Positions 29,203 to 40,100 of a DNA stretch of 64,000 nucleotides are shown here, in pieces. The DNA lies in assembly GCA_963774935.1 (NCBI GenBank), contig CAVZGO010000001.1, positions 124,001-188,000 of the forward strand, in the 5' to 3' direction. The notes beneath the pieces were generated by a model. That model had not been told where the DNA came from and searched no databases. It was given only the letters and a program-made list of their open reading frames with translations. This DNA is from CAVZGO01 sp963774935. Lineage in GTDB: Bacteria > Chloroflexota > Anaerolineae > Anaerolineales > UBA4823. Positions within the stretch are counted from its first letter, which is position 1. Every line of letters starts with the position of its first letter. Position numbers and translations under genes: made by a program.

Positions 29203-29230
29203 TTGCCAAGTGGTTTAATTTATGCATAAT
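29203..29230 (+). promoter_or_regulatory. Candidate promoter of folD
   Basis: TTGCCA (29203-29208) and CATAAT (29225-29230) are 16 bases apart, 38 bp before the folD ATG. A 12-bp palindrome, TGACATATGTCA, at 29190-29201 sits directly upstream of the -35 box and could be a regulator site. Confidence 0.45.
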
Positions 29231-29268
29231 ATTAGGAAAAGCCCCTCAATATTATTTAGGAGATAACC

Positions 29269-30165
29269 ATGACTGCACAAATAATCGATGGAAAACTACT
29301 TGCCCAGCAAGTGCGCGCTGAAGCAGCAGAAGATGTCATCAAGATGGTTGCGGCTGGTCTACCTCGACCAGGTCTGGCTACTGTCCTGGTTGGGGATAAT
29401 CCGGCTTCCAAATCATATGTCAGCTCAAAAATTAAAGCCTGCCAGGAAGCCGGGATTGAATCTTTTGGTTTTAATTTACCAGCAACTGCCAGCCAATCTG
29501 AGGTCGAAGGTCTGGTTGCAGAATTGAACGCTGACCCACGGGTCAATGGTATCCTTGTGCAACTGCCGCTTCCAACCGGCTTATTTGAGGAAGATGTATT
29601 AAAGAAAATAAGCCTGGAAAAAGATGTAGATGGTTTTCACCCGATTAATATCGGCCGGCTGGCGCAAAAGGGTCGCGACCCATTATTTGTTCCTTGTACT
29701 CCCGCCGGGTGCATTGTGATATTGGACAAGCTTGGCGTAAATCTAGATGGAGCCAATGCAGTTGTTCTGGGCCGCTCAAATATCGTTGGTATGCCGGTTG
29801 CGCTTCTCCTAGTACGCCGCAATGCTACTGTGACAATTTGCCATTCGCGTACCAAGAACTTGCCGGATGTAGTGCGATCTGCAGATGTGCTCATTGCCGC
29901 CGTGGGGCGAGCTCAAATGGTGCGCGGGAGCTGGATCAAACCCGGTGCTGTCGTAATTGATGTAGGCATCAATCGAATAGAAGACCCGGAACATCCGAAA
30001 GGTTCCCGGTTGGTAGGCGATGTTCATTTTGACGAAGCAAAGGAAGTTGCTGGCGCCATTACGCCAGTACCTGGGGGCGTTGGTCCGATGACCATTGCGA
30101 TGCTGATGCAGAATACGGTTCGAGCCGCGAAAATGACCAACCAGAAAGAAGCAAATAAGGTATAA
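29269..30165 (+). CDS. folD: Bifunctional methylene-THF dehydrogenase / methenyl-THF cyclohydrolase
   Basis: A 298-residue cytosolic enzyme interconverting 5,10-methylene- and 10-formyl-tetrahydrofolate with NADP(H). It has SYVSSKIKACQEAGI (catalytic Lys region), ILVQLPLPTGLF, the NADP-binding GRSNIVGMPVALLL and the C-terminal PVPGGVGPMTIAML. AGGAGA lies 6 bases before ATG 29269. rpmH starts 46 bp after its stop, so it may be the first gene of the rpmH-rnpA-yidC cluster. Confidence 0.97.
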   Translation: MTAQIIDGKLLAQQVRAEAAEDVIKMVAAGLPRPGLATVLVGDNPASKSYVSSKIKACQEAGIESFGFNLPATASQSEVEGLVAELNADPRVNGILVQLPLPTGLFEEDVLKKISLEKDVDGFHPINIGRLAQKGRDPLFVPCTPAGCIVILDKLGVNLDGANAVVLGRSNIVGMPVALLLVRRNATVTICHSRTKNLPDVVRSADVLIAAVGRAQMVRGSWIKPGAVVIDVGINRIEDPEHPKGSRLVGDVHFDEAKEVAGAITPVPGGVGPMTIAMLMQNTVRAAKMTNQKEANKV

Positions 30166-30211
30166 TGTGCGTTCGTCTGAAAATTGAACCGATCGAGGTA
30201 GGAATTTACGA

Positions 30212-30388
30212 ATGACCAAACGTACTTATCAACCAAAAATCCGTCGCCGGGTGCGTGTGCATGGATTTCGTGCCCGTATGGAAACTGCTGACGGACGTGA
30301 AGTACTCAAACGACGTCGCGCCAAAGGCCGTTACAGATTGACGGTTACAAAGAATAACCACGTTAAGAAAGTTAACTGGAACAGTTGA
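30212..30388 (+). CDS. rpmH: 50S ribosomal protein L34
   Basis: A 58-residue protein with the L34 core TKRTYQPKIRRRVRVHGFRA followed by RRRAKGRYRLTV. The final 12 or so residues (KNNHVKKVNWNS) extend beyond the usual 44-50-residue L34. The ATG at 30212 has GTAGGA 8 bases upstream. It directly precedes rnpA, the classical order. It is short and easily missed by automatic calling. Confidence 0.95.
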   Translation: MTKRTYQPKIRRRVRVHGFRARMETADGREVLKRRRAKGRYRLTVTKNNHVKKVNWNS

Positions 30389-30412
30389 GTCAGGTAAGAT
30401 ACAAGCGTACAG

Positions 30413-30769
30413 GTGCAGCGAGAGTTCCGCCTGAACAGTTCAACCGACTTCAAGCGGGTGCGGCGGATTGGAAAATCCTACCCCCACCCGCTTGTTGTGC
30501 TAGTTGTTCTCCCCAACCAATCTACCCGATTGAGAATCGGGGTAGCGGCAGGACGATCTGTGGGCAATGCTGTGCAGCGTAACCGCGCCAAGCGGCGTTT
30601 GCGGGCTGCTATTCAACCCATGCTTGCTGAGATGAAACCGGGCTGGGATGCAATTTTAATCGCCCGTCAACCTTTACTATCTGCACCATTTATGGAGTTG
30701 CGACAAGCGCTGAGGCACCTCACTGTTCGAGCGGGTTTACTGGAAAGAAACCATGACCAACGAGAATAG
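30413..30769 (+). CDS. rnpA: Ribonuclease P protein component
   Basis: A 118-residue basic protein that assists the RNase P RNA in 5' tRNA maturation. It begins QREFRLNSSTDFKRVRRIGK and carries the family signature GRSVGNAVQRNRAKRRLR. GTG 30413 is the only start possible in frame after the upstream stop at 30395. It overlaps the yidD start by 17 bp. No RNase P RNA gene is seen in the window. Confidence 0.95.
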   Translation: MQREFRLNSSTDFKRVRRIGKSYPHPLVVLVVLPNQSTRLRIGVAAGRSVGNAVQRNRAKRRLRAAIQPMLAEMKPGWDAILIARQPLLSAPFMELRQALRHLTVRAGLLERNHDQRE

Positions 30770-31061
30770 AGCTCACATACACACAACCGGAATCGAACCG
30801 GTTGTTGAGCCGCGCTTGAGAGACCTGCGAGTGACTCTGTTTACATTTCCCCGTTGGGTTCTTCTTTCTTTGATACGACTATATCAAGCAACATTGTCCA
30901 AAGGTTTGCCAGCCAATTCTTGCCGGTTTTATCCGACCTGTTCCCATTATGGCTATCAAGCCATCTATAAATATGGGGTATTGAAAGGCGGCCTGATGGC
31001 AGCCTGGCGGATTTTGCGCTGCAACCCATTCAATCGTGGTGGTTTAGATCCCGTTCCATAA
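30753..31061 (+). CDS. yidD: Membrane protein insertion efficiency factor YidD
   Basis: A 102-residue protein with the YidD core LIRLYQATLSKGLP, SCRFYPTCSHYGYQAI and RILRCNPFNRGGLDPVP, including the three conserved cysteines. The first 30 residues are an extension not usual in YidD. The C-terminal half is an amphipathic membrane-associated domain that helps YidC. It overlaps rnpA and sits 18 bp before the lipoprotein gene. Confidence 0.95.
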   Translation: MTNENRAHIHTTGIEPVVEPRLRDLRVTLFTFPRWVLLSLIRLYQATLSKGLPANSCRFYPTCSHYGYQAIYKYGVLKGGLMAAWRILRCNPFNRGGLDPVP

Positions 31062-31079
31062 AACAACTAGAAAGATCGT

Positions 31080-32228
31080 ATGAAAAAATCTCGAATACTC
31101 CTTGCTTTAATAACTTTGATTGTCACCGCCAGCATACTTTCCGGCTGTACCGGTGCAGGTGCGGCCACCACAACCAGTTGGCCTGGACTGACGCTGGATC
31201 CCGAAGCCGGTGTAGGATATGTTGCGCATGGATCACATGTCTATGCAATCAACCTGCTGAATGGCAGCCAAATCTGGCGCTTTCCCAACGAACCGGTACG
31301 CAATTCAACCTTCGATGCGCCACCAGCTATAAAAGGGAATGGCGAAATCGTTATTGGAGGTTATGACAAAAAACTCTACCTGGTAAGGGCAGATAATGGC
31401 AGTCAGATCTGGGTTAATGAGGACGCGACGAACCGTTACTATGCTCGCCCCCTGACAATCGAACAGACTATCTATGCTCCCAACACCGATAACCACCTTT
31501 ACACAATTGAGGATGGTTTATTAAAGTGGGATTTTGAAAGCGCAGACGCATTGTGGGCTTCACCGGTAACCGACGGCAACGTGATCTATCAAGCAAGTAT
31601 GGACCACACAATCAGCGCCTTGGATCCACTGACCGGGGATGTCATCTGGCAAAGCGAAGAATTAGGCGGATCTATCACCAGTACGCCCGTATTAGACACC
31701 AATGGGCGGTTATACGCTGGCACTTTGGGCAATAGGATTGTTGCGCTTGATTCTAAGAACGGTGAAATCATTTGGCAAAAAGAAGTCGCTGGCTGGATAT
31801 CCTCCAGTCCATTGCTCCACGAAGGTGTACTGTATTTCGGTGACCTGGAAGGCTATTTTTACGCAATGGATGCTGAAAATGGTCAGGAAAAATGGACGCC
31901 TATTCAGCCAGATACGACAGCAACACGCGAAATTTCGAGCACCCCAGGGGTGCTCAATGATACGATTTACTTTACCAATGAGGGTGGGTATCTCTACGCC
32001 ATTGATTCGTCCAATGGCACGACACAGTGGAGCAAACAATTTGATTTTGGTAAGCTATACGCTCCTGTCCAGGTTCTAGATGATACAATTTACCTTACTC
32101 CACTCGGGACTGGTCCGATCGTGGTGGCCCTCGATGCCAATGGTAACCAGCGTTGGGAATTTAAACCTGGCGAAGTAGCATTCGGCACAGTCCGGGCAAA
32201 GGATAGAAAAATATGTGGGATATCTTAA
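31080..32228 (+). CDS. PQQ-type beta-propeller lipoprotein (BamB-like fold)
   Basis: A 382-residue protein with a lipoprotein signal (LSGC, Cys near residue 23) and at least six WD-like PQQ repeats. Examples are LNGSQIWRF, VIWQSEELGGSITSTPVLD, NGEIIWQKEVAGWISSSPLL and NGQEKWTPI. It is anchored outside the cytoplasmic membrane. Its stop overlaps the yidC start by 16 bp, so it is translationally coupled to the insertase. No catalytic residues for a PQQ dehydrogenase are apparent, so a scaffold role is more likely. The assignment to membrane-protein biogenesis is inference from position. Confidence 0.85.
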   Translation: MKKSRILLALITLIVTASILSGCTGAGAATTTSWPGLTLDPEAGVGYVAHGSHVYAINLLNGSQIWRFPNEPVRNSTFDAPPAIKGNGEIVIGGYDKKLYLVRADNGSQIWVNEDATNRYYARPLTIEQTIYAPNTDNHLYTIEDGLLKWDFESADALWASPVTDGNVIYQASMDHTISALDPLTGDVIWQSEELGGSITSTPVLDTNGRLYAGTLGNRIVALDSKNGEIIWQKEVAGWISSSPLLHEGVLYFGDLEGYFYAMDAENGQEKWTPIQPDTTATREISSTPGVLNDTIYFTNEGGYLYAIDSSNGTTQWSKQFDFGKLYAPVQVLDDTIYLTPLGTGPIVVALDANGNQRWEFKPGEVAFGTVRAKDRKICGIS

Positions 32229-33022
32229 TTATTAATCCGATGGTGAATATCCTGCTGATGATATACAGCGTGGTGGGAAATTTTGGGATTGCAATCATCT
32301 TGTTCACCATCTTGATTCGTTTGATCACCCATCCATTAACCGTACAGCAAATAAAGGGCGGTCAAAAAATGCAGGAGATGCAGCGCTCTCCAGAATATCA
32401 GGAACTCCAGAAAAAATATAAGGATGACAAGCAGACATTACAGCAAGAACAAATGAAGCTGTACAAGGAGATGGGTATCAGCCCATTTGGTTCATGTTTG
32501 CCAACCTTGATCCAATTTCCAATCATTATTGGCCTCTATCAGGCGATCATTAAAGTTTTAGGGGGTGCTCCACCACAGTTGATTGATCTATATTCGCGAG
32601 TTTATCCGTTTGTGCCGATTACAGATTTAGTTCCTATCAACCAACAATTCCTTTGGATGGATTTGAGTCAGCCGGAGCGGGTGTATATAATGGGAGTCGG
32701 CATTCCACTGCTCGCTATAGTTGTGGTCATCACTACCTGGATGCAATCCAGGCTAATGACCCCACCAGCCCAACCCGGAGAGCAAGGTGCGCAGATGACC
32801 CAGGCAATGAACCTGTATATGCCATTATTGATGGGATACCTGGCGCTGACATTTGCAGCAGGACTATCTCTCTATTTTGTAACGAGCAACCTTGTCACCA
32901 TCGGTCAGTATGCAGTGATGGGCAGGGCAGATTGGAAAAATTTGGTTCCGAAATTCTTGCAATCTGGTGCGAAAAGCACCAGTCCGGTTAAGAGCTCAAA
33001 GCAAAAGAGCAGCAAGCCATAG
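32213..33022 (+). CDS. yidC: Membrane protein insertase YidC/Oxa1
   Basis: A 269-residue insertase of the short Gram-positive/Oxa1 type without the large periplasmic domain. It has five hydrophobic segments: the first near 12-40, then ISPFGSCLPTLIQFPIIIGLYQ and three more ending near residue 240. The cytoplasmic coiled-coil loop is rich in Gln/Lys. The basic C-terminal tail (KSSKQKSSKP) could contact ribosomes. The ATG has AAGGA 9 bases upstream. It lies in the canonical rpmH-rnpA-yidD-yidC-jag order. Confidence 0.96.
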   Translation: MWDILIINPMVNILLMIYSVVGNFGIAIILFTILIRLITHPLTVQQIKGGQKMQEMQRSPEYQELQKKYKDDKQTLQQEQMKLYKEMGISPFGSCLPTLIQFPIIIGLYQAIIKVLGGAPPQLIDLYSRVYPFVPITDLVPINQQFLWMDLSQPERVYIMGVGIPLLAIVVVITTWMQSRLMTPPAQPGEQGAQMTQAMNLYMPLLMGYLALTFAAGLSLYFVTSNLVTIGQYAVMGRADWKNLVPKFLQSGAKSTSPVKSSKQKSSKP

Positions 33023-33035
33023 GTTGTGAATTAAC

Positions 33036-33833
33036 ATGGATGAAAAACGCGCGAACCTTGAAATTATTGCCCCGACTGTTGAAGAAGCGATTGAGCGCGG
33101 CCTCGAGGAATTAGGCCTTGACCAAGAGGCTGTCGATGTGGAAATATTAGATTCTGGTAGCCGTGGATTATTTGGCTTGGGGTCTCGCCAGGCGCGTGTG
33201 CGTCTGAGTGTCAAGAATGCAAGTGATGAAGAAGGCATTTCCACGAAAATTGACCTCCCTGCTGAAGAACAATTCCTTGATGAGGCTGCTGACCTTGAAG
33301 TAGAACCCTATGAAGCGGCGCAAATGGGTCCTGCCGCGCCTCGTCGAGGGAGTGATAATCAGAGTGATGACACCCTGCGCGTGACAGAATGTGTCGTTTT
33401 GGATTTATTAGAACGGATGAAAGTCCGGGCTGAAGTAACAGCTCGGTTCGGCGATACTGACGATGAGCGCAGTAAATCCACGGTATGGGTGGATGTGCAC
33501 GGCCGTGATCTGAGCATATTAATCGGCCCTAAAGCCGAGACATTGAACGCTTTACAATTCATTGCCGGATTAATTGCCAGCAAAGAGCTGGGGCACACCA
33601 TACCCTTGATCGTAGATGTAGAGGGTTACCGCAGCCGTCGTGTCCAGCAGCTTCGCCAGTTAGCCCGCCGGATGGCAGAACAAGCGGTCAAAACTGGTAA
33701 ACGGCAAATCTTGGAACCGATGGCTGCCAGTGACCGGCGGATTATTCACATCGAGCTGCGCAACCATCCGGAGGTAAAGACCGAAAGCATCGGCGAAGAT
33801 CCACGGCGAAAAGTGACGATTATTCCCAAATAA
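33036..33833 (+). CDS. khpB: Jag/KhpB RNA-binding protein
   Basis: A 265-residue protein with the three Jag domains. The N-terminal Jag-N covers 1-55 (APTVEEAIERGLEELGLDQE and RGLFGLGSRQARVRL). An acidic linker follows, then KH covers about 145-205 (LIGPKAETLNALQFIAGLI). The R3H covers about 210-265 (MAEQAVKTGKRQILEPMAA, RRIIHIEL). It binds RNA and is linked to cell elongation in Firmicutes. It starts 13 bp after yidC. Confidence 0.95.
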   Translation: MDEKRANLEIIAPTVEEAIERGLEELGLDQEAVDVEILDSGSRGLFGLGSRQARVRLSVKNASDEEGISTKIDLPAEEQFLDEAADLEVEPYEAAQMGPAAPRRGSDNQSDDTLRVTECVVLDLLERMKVRAEVTARFGDTDDERSKSTVWVDVHGRDLSILIGPKAETLNALQFIAGLIASKELGHTIPLIVDVEGYRSRRVQQLRQLARRMAEQAVKTGKRQILEPMAASDRRIIHIELRNHPEVKTESIGEDPRRKVTIIPK

Positions 33834-33884
33834 TCCTTGACCCTGCTGGCGGGCGATGGTAAAATCCCGTCTCGCAGGATAAAT

Positions 33885-33957
33885 GCCCCCATCGTCTAGG
33901 GGACCAGGACGCAGCCCTTTCAAGGCTAAAACCAGGGTTCGAATCCCTGTGGGGGCA
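33885..33957 (+). tRNA. tRNA-Glu (UUC)
   Basis: A 73-base cloverleaf: acceptor GCCCCCA/TGGGGGC with discriminator A, D stem GTCT/GGAC, anticodon loop CTTTCAA with anticodon TTC, T loop TTCGAAT with stem CAGGG/CCCTG. The CCA end is not encoded (CCT follows). The outer anticodon-stem pair 27-43 is C-A, a mismatch. It lies 51 bp after jag and is followed by a strong terminator. Its 3' end is repeated at 49558. Confidence 0.96.
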
Positions 33958-33961
33958 CCTG
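33949..33961 (+). repeat. Left attachment-like repeat at the tRNA-Glu 3' end
   Basis: GTGGGGGCACCTG spans the last nine tRNA bases plus CCTG and recurs exactly at 49558-49570. The distance of 15.6 kb and the location at a tRNA 3' end fit an attL/attR pair, although no integrase gene is visible between them. Confidence 0.45.
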
Positions 33962-33993
33962 GACAATCGTGTGTCTTATTTGTAAGTGTACGG

Positions 33994-34030
33994 ACCAAAA
34001 CGCCCCTAAACGGGGCGTTTTGGTTTAACT
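33994..34030 (+). terminator. Intrinsic terminator after tRNA-Glu
   Basis: A perfect 13-bp stem (33994-34006 with 34012-34024), loop TAAAC, with a T run inside and after the 3' arm. It ends the jag/tRNA transcript. Confidence 0.92.
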
Positions 34031-34144
34031 GCTGGCAGCGGCAAGTTATCTCAAGATTGGTTTCACATTTCACCTTCCCTTTGCTGAATCGATTTATATT
34101 GCTGTCATCCTTGTTTGAACGATCCAATTTTTAAGTTTTGTGGC

Positions 34145-34169
34145 GTAGAGTTCTCAAAAACGTCACAAT
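34145..34169. repeat. Direct repeat, left copy of module A
   Basis: A 25-base sequence overlapping the stop codon of the glucan synthase gene. It recurs at 44163-44186 with one base missing and one A/G change. The two copies bracket the synthase and Usp genes. Confidence 0.5.
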
Positions 34170-37100
34170 GGAAGGTGGCTCTCTCCATCTTTACCCATCA
34201 AAACATGCACCGCGTGTCGCTGGCCATCATGCACCAGGGGAACCAATTTATCGGGTAAGGAATTCCCATCGAGAATAACCTGCCGAATACCCCGATTAAC
34301 GCTATCTGGGTTCTCCACGTTAATGAGGTAATGGGTTGTGCCAAAGCGGTAATCTACTTTAAATCCAGGCCAGTGACGGGAAATACAAGGATTGATTTTG
34401 AGCATACCCTCTGAGCGGGAAATGCCCAGGATGGCTTCGATGCCCAAACCGTACATCCAGCCGGAAGAGCCGGTATACCACGTCCAGCCGCCGCCGCCAG
34501 AATGGGAGGGCTGGCTGTAGATGTCGGCGGCGATGACGTAAGGCTCCACCTGGTAGCGCGCCATCTTTTCGGGTGTATCAGCATGACCGATAGGGTTTAA
34601 CAGATGAAACAATGCCACAGCGCGATCTCCCTGGCCGAGCTCTGCAAAGGCGCGCGCCACCCAGATGGCAGCGTGGGTGTACTGTCCACCATTTTCACGC
34701 ACGCCGGGCAAATAGCCTTTGATGTAACCGGGATCGTGCGGCGTTTTATCAAAAGGCGGCGTAAACAGCAAAATCATTTGCTCGGCTGGCCGCACCAACA
34801 GGTTGTAGACAGATTCCATCGCCTGAGTTGCCCGGGCTGGGTTGGCCGCGCCCGACATGACCGCCCATGATTGGGCAATCGAATCAATGCGGCACTCGTT
34901 GTTTTGGCTCGATCCCAGTGTGAAGCCATCATCATAGAAGGCGCGCAGGTACCAGTTCCCATCCCAGGCGTGGCTTTCAAGCGCCTGCGCCAGGTGTTCG
35001 GCTTGCTGCTGGTATGGTTGGGGATCATCTTTCATGAGCAAGCAAAGCGAACCAAAATGCGTCAATGTACGATACAAGAACCAGCCCAGCCAAACGCTCT
35101 CACCACGCCCAGAAATACCTACCCGGTTCATGCCGTCGTTCCAATCGCCAGCGCCCATCAACGGCAGCCCATGAGCGCCAGATGTGGTCGCTTTTTCGAT
35201 TGCCCGGCGGCAATGCTCATAAAGTGTATACACTTCACTCGTCGCTTCGTATTGTGCGTACCGTTCCGCTTCGCCCGGTTTGAGGGGTTCACCTTTCAGA
35301 AATGGGATTTTCTCGTTCAGGATGGAACCATCCCCGGTAGCAGTCACATATTCAGCGGTGACGTAAGGCAACCAAAGTAAATCGTCGCTAAAGCGCGTAC
35401 GCACGCCATGTCCTGCAGGCGGATTCCACCAGTGCAGCACGTCGCCGGCTTCGAATTGATGACGGGCGGCGTTCAAAATCTGCTGGTGAGCCAGATCAGG
35501 CCGAGTATGGAACAATGCCAGCACATCCTGAAGCTGATCGCGAAAGCCAAAAGCTCCGCTGGATTGATAGAGCGCGCTCCGCCCCCAAAGGCGGCAGGTC
35601 AACGTTTGGTACAGCAGCCAGCGGTTGAGTAATAAATCCATGCCAGGATCGGGCGTTTGGACCGTGATTGCACCGAGAATATCATCCCAAAACCCCTGGA
35701 CCGCCTGCCAGGCTGCCTCAACTTGCCCCTGAGCTTGAATCTGCCCAATCAACTTCAGGCTTTCTGCCCGGTTGGCCCCTTCACCGAGTAAGAAAAAGAC
35801 TTCTTCCACCTGCCCAGGTGCAAGGTCCACGTGTAGTTGGATCGCAGCGCACGGATCCAGCCCAGCATTGACCCTACTCGCTAGCCCGATCCGTCCCAGA
35901 GCAGCCGGAGTTTGCAGGCTGCCCATACGCCCCAGGAACTCCGTCCGGTCAGCGGTCACGCCATGCGGCTCTTTATTGGCCGCCAGGAAAGCCACCCGTT
36001 CTCCGAATTCTGTGTTGAAGCGGTTGTTTGCCAAAAGGGCATGTGTAGCGGGGTCGAACTCTGGCACAATGAAGGCTTGATTTTGTTGGCGTGTTGTACC
36101 CAATACCCATTCTGCGTAGTAGGTTATGGTGATACGCCGCGGGCGCGCCCACAGGTTTTTGAGGCGCAAATGTGCGATTTTAACCGGCGCATCGATAACG
36201 GTAAACAGACGCAGGTGTTGATTTAATCCGTGGGATTGCGTCTCGAAGATCGAATAGCCCGCGCCGTGACGGATCAAACAGGCTGTTTCGCCGCCGGCAG
36301 GCATGGGTGTAGGCGACCAGACCAGGCCGGTCTCCTCATCGCGCAGGTAGATCACCTCGCCCGGCAGATCGGTCAGTGGATCGTTGCGCCAGGGAGTAAG
36401 CCGGTTCTCGCCGCTGTTTTCAGCCCAGGTGCAACCCGCTCCAGCCTCGGAGACCAAAAAACCAAACTGTGGATTAGCAATTACATTGACCCATGGGTGC
36501 GGCGTGTGCTTCCCCGGCTGGAGGTAAATCAAGTATTCTTTCCCATCGGGGCTGAAACCTCCCAGGCCGTTGTCCATCAACAAGTCGGTTGGTCGGGCCA
36601 GCACCGGCGTCGCTTCGAGATCTTGCGCCACAGACAAGGATGGTGTAAAACCTGGCAGGCGGATGGGTTTCTCAGTTAAACGGCTGGCGTGTTCTACCAT
36701 AGTTCCTGTTTTTTCATCCAAAATTACACCGGCCATTGTTTCGAGCAAAATCTGATCGGCTTTCTGGAGTTGGTCTGTGCGTAACAGGAAAATTCCGTCG
36801 CGCTGGTTCAGCCACCCTTCGGCTCCCAAGCGCGTAATTTGGCGGTAGATGGCATTGTGTAAATCAAGAGCATAACCCGTATCCTGATCATTTAAGATTA
36901 TCAGATTGACTTTAATCTGCCGGTTGCGCCAGTAAGCGTGAGCTTGCAGAGCTTCACTCAGCAGGGGCGAATCGCCATCACGCAGGCGCAGCAACAAAAT
37001 GGGCAGATCGCCGGAAATGCCGTAGCCCCACAGACCGGATTGCCCCTTCTCGTTTTGCGCCAGAAGGTGGGGAGCGGCGCGCAGGATTTCATTCGGGTAG

Positions 37101-40100
37101 AGCAAGGCCGATAACAAGCGTTGAATTTGTTCTACATTGTAGGCATTTAACCCCAGATCAAGCAGTTCCCTTTCGCTGCGGGAGCGCGCTTCGTCAAAAG
37201 AGCGGTGGATAGCCTGCATAGACTGGTATCGAGAGAGCAAATCCAGCGCATCTGTGGGCGAGGGCGCTGCCAGGGTCAAGAACGCGACTTGGGTTTTGGT
37301 ATGCGGCTTCAGATCTATTTCCTGTGCCAGAGAAAAGAACGGGTCGAGCGTCCCGCCGACTATCCCCGATAGATACCGCCTCCTGCTTTGCAGAGCTGCC
37401 GGTAAACTCTGGGTTTGCCCGCGTCCCAAAAAACGGGCGCGGTCACTCTCGTACTCGCCGGTCACTTTGTGCCCTGGGTCAACGACCAGTGCGTGGGCTA
37501 GCACAACCGGTTTTTCATCTGCTGAGCGGGGACGACGCCGGAAAAGGAGAGCATTTGCCTTCGGGATATATTCGCTCTCAATAAACAGTTTATTAAACGC
37601 CGGATGACGCCTGTCCGCGGCCTGCGGCGCCAGCACTACCTCGCCATAGCTGGTCAGTTTCAATTTCCGCGGGCGATCGCTGTCGTTCAGGAGAGTCACC
37701 CGTCTGATTTCAATTCCTCCCGTCCCGATGGTGATTTCGGTGTGCAGCGAAATGCCGTGATCCCCGCGCCAGAATTCGACCATATGGGGCGAGAACAGAA
37801 CTTCCTGATTTTCTGGGTTATTGCCATTAGTGGGCTGGCAGGTGGCTGACCAGAGCGACGCGCTCTCGCGATCCTGGATATAAATCCACGTGCCCCAATC
37901 ATCCAGAGTTGAGTCAGCTTGCCAGCGTGTCAGGGCAAACTCCCGCCATTGGCTGTACCCGCTCCCAGCGTTCGTGATCAGCAGGTGATAGTCTCCCTGT
38001 GAAAGGACATGAACTTGCGGGATAGGACTGTCGGCAGGCACGCGCCACGCAGCGCTGCTCACCGAAAGTTTGGCTGGAGATAGGTCCAGAAGAGGTTCAT
38101 CTGGGTGGGGATATTCGATGTGCGGGTTTTGTGGAATTTTTTCCTGGAGTAGTAGTTCGATGCTCTGGATATGCTCATCAGCATGGAAACGCTGGATCAT
38201 TACATCATCCAATAGCGCATTGCAGACAGACAGCAAGATCATGCCTTGATGATGCGCCATATACGATTGCACAATGGTGTATTTCTGGTCTACAGGCAGG
38301 CGCGCCTGAGTGTAGTCGAGCGCCTCATACAGGCCAAAACGACTGAGCATGTTCAGGTCTTGCAGATGCGTCAAATTGTTCAGCACCGCCTGCGGTTGAA
38401 GAGACAATCCAAGTAGTGATGCGTAGGGGGCAATTACCAGATTGTCAGATAGGTCGCGTTTATAGCCTAAATCTGGCACGCCAAAAGCACGGTACTGGTA
38501 ATTCAGGCTGGCATCAAAAGCAAAGTAGCCTGATTCGGACACACCCCAGGGAACATGTTTTTCGTGTGCGTAGCTGATCTGTGCATCGAGCGCGGCGAAG
38601 CAACTATCAAACAGGAATGTTCCCTCGTAATTGTTTGTAAACAACACCGGCATAAGATATTCGAACATGGTACCGCTCCAGGAGAGCAGCACCTGTTTCC
38701 CATTGACCTTCGTCACCGGACGTCCCAGGTGCAGCCAGTGGCTTTGCGGCACGTCACCTTTGGCAATCGCAACCAGGCTGGCAATGCGCGCCTCAGAGGC
38801 CAATAAATCGTAGTAACTTTCGTCCAGTTTCTCGGCGGTGGCGTTGTAACCAATGTGGAATACCTGGCGACGCTCATCAAAAAGGAAGCGGAAATCCATG
38901 CCAGCGATGGCTGCTTGTGCCTGTTCTGCCAGGGCTTGGAAACCAATCAACAGGGGCGTTACGGCCATACGCGCCGCCGACAGATCGTTATCCAATTTTT
39001 GACACCAGTTCTCGATTGCCTCTGATGCGGGCATAAGCTGCAATTGCGCCTGGAATTGACGCAGGGAAATCTTGATCCGGTCATAGACTGCTTCCGCTTG
39101 CCCCAGCGTCGGCAGCTCGTCAGACAGGCCATCTCTAAATTCTAGCCAGGCCTGCCAGGTTTGCCCCGCGGTTGGATCTCCAGCGAACATGGCTTGCGCT
39201 TTGTCGTCCGCTTCATCCAGGCGGCCGAGCCAGGGCGCAAATAACGCGATATTGCGCTGCATGGTTTGTAGATGGTGATGCAGCGCATCCAGGTAAAGTT
39301 GCAGATCGCTCAAAGTTTCTGGGTTTAAGTTTGGGTGGCTCTCAATCAATTCCATGAGCCGGCGGGAAACCGCTTCCCATCCTTCTCCTGAGAGCCACGT
39401 CAAAGTCATCATCCATGGAGCGGGTTTTTTCTGGATGCCGGTGACGCGCTCACAAATGCTGTCTAATTCTACTTCGAAAGGTTTGATGGCTGAATTGGGG
39501 CAGTCTTTTTCAAGTTCTTGTTCAAGTTGTTGCAGTATGTTCTTCAAAATATCTAGAATGACGAGCAAACCCTGCCATTGTTGTTCACCGAGAATGGGCG
39601 CATCTGCCAGGGCAAGCAGGCCTTGTTTAAGCACAATCAGGCAAGCTGCCAGATTGCCGCTGTCTACGGTGGAGATGTAGCGGGGAGGGAGCGAGGCCAG
39701 CGTCTGCGTGTCGTACCAGTTCAGCAAATGCCCCCGGTAATGTTCCAGTTTATCCATTGTTTCAAAGGTGGATTGCAAACGTACGGCCAGTTCTGGCAAA
39801 TCAACATAGCCCAGATCGTAGGCCGAGAGCGTGGAGAGCAAGAACAGGCCGATGTTGGTTGGCGTGGTATAGTGTGCCACATTGCCGCGTGGCGCCTCTT
39901 GAAAATGGTCGGGCGGCAGCCAGTGATCCTGCGGGCCGACAAATTGCTCGAAAAACGCCCAGGTGCGCCGGGCCAGGCGCTGGATTTCTTTACGCTGAGG
40001 CTCAGAGAGCGGTGCGGCGGTATGTGTAATGGGCTGGCTGATCCAATAAGCCACCTGCGGAGCGATAAGCCAGGCAATCAGCAGGGGCGCGGCTACGATC

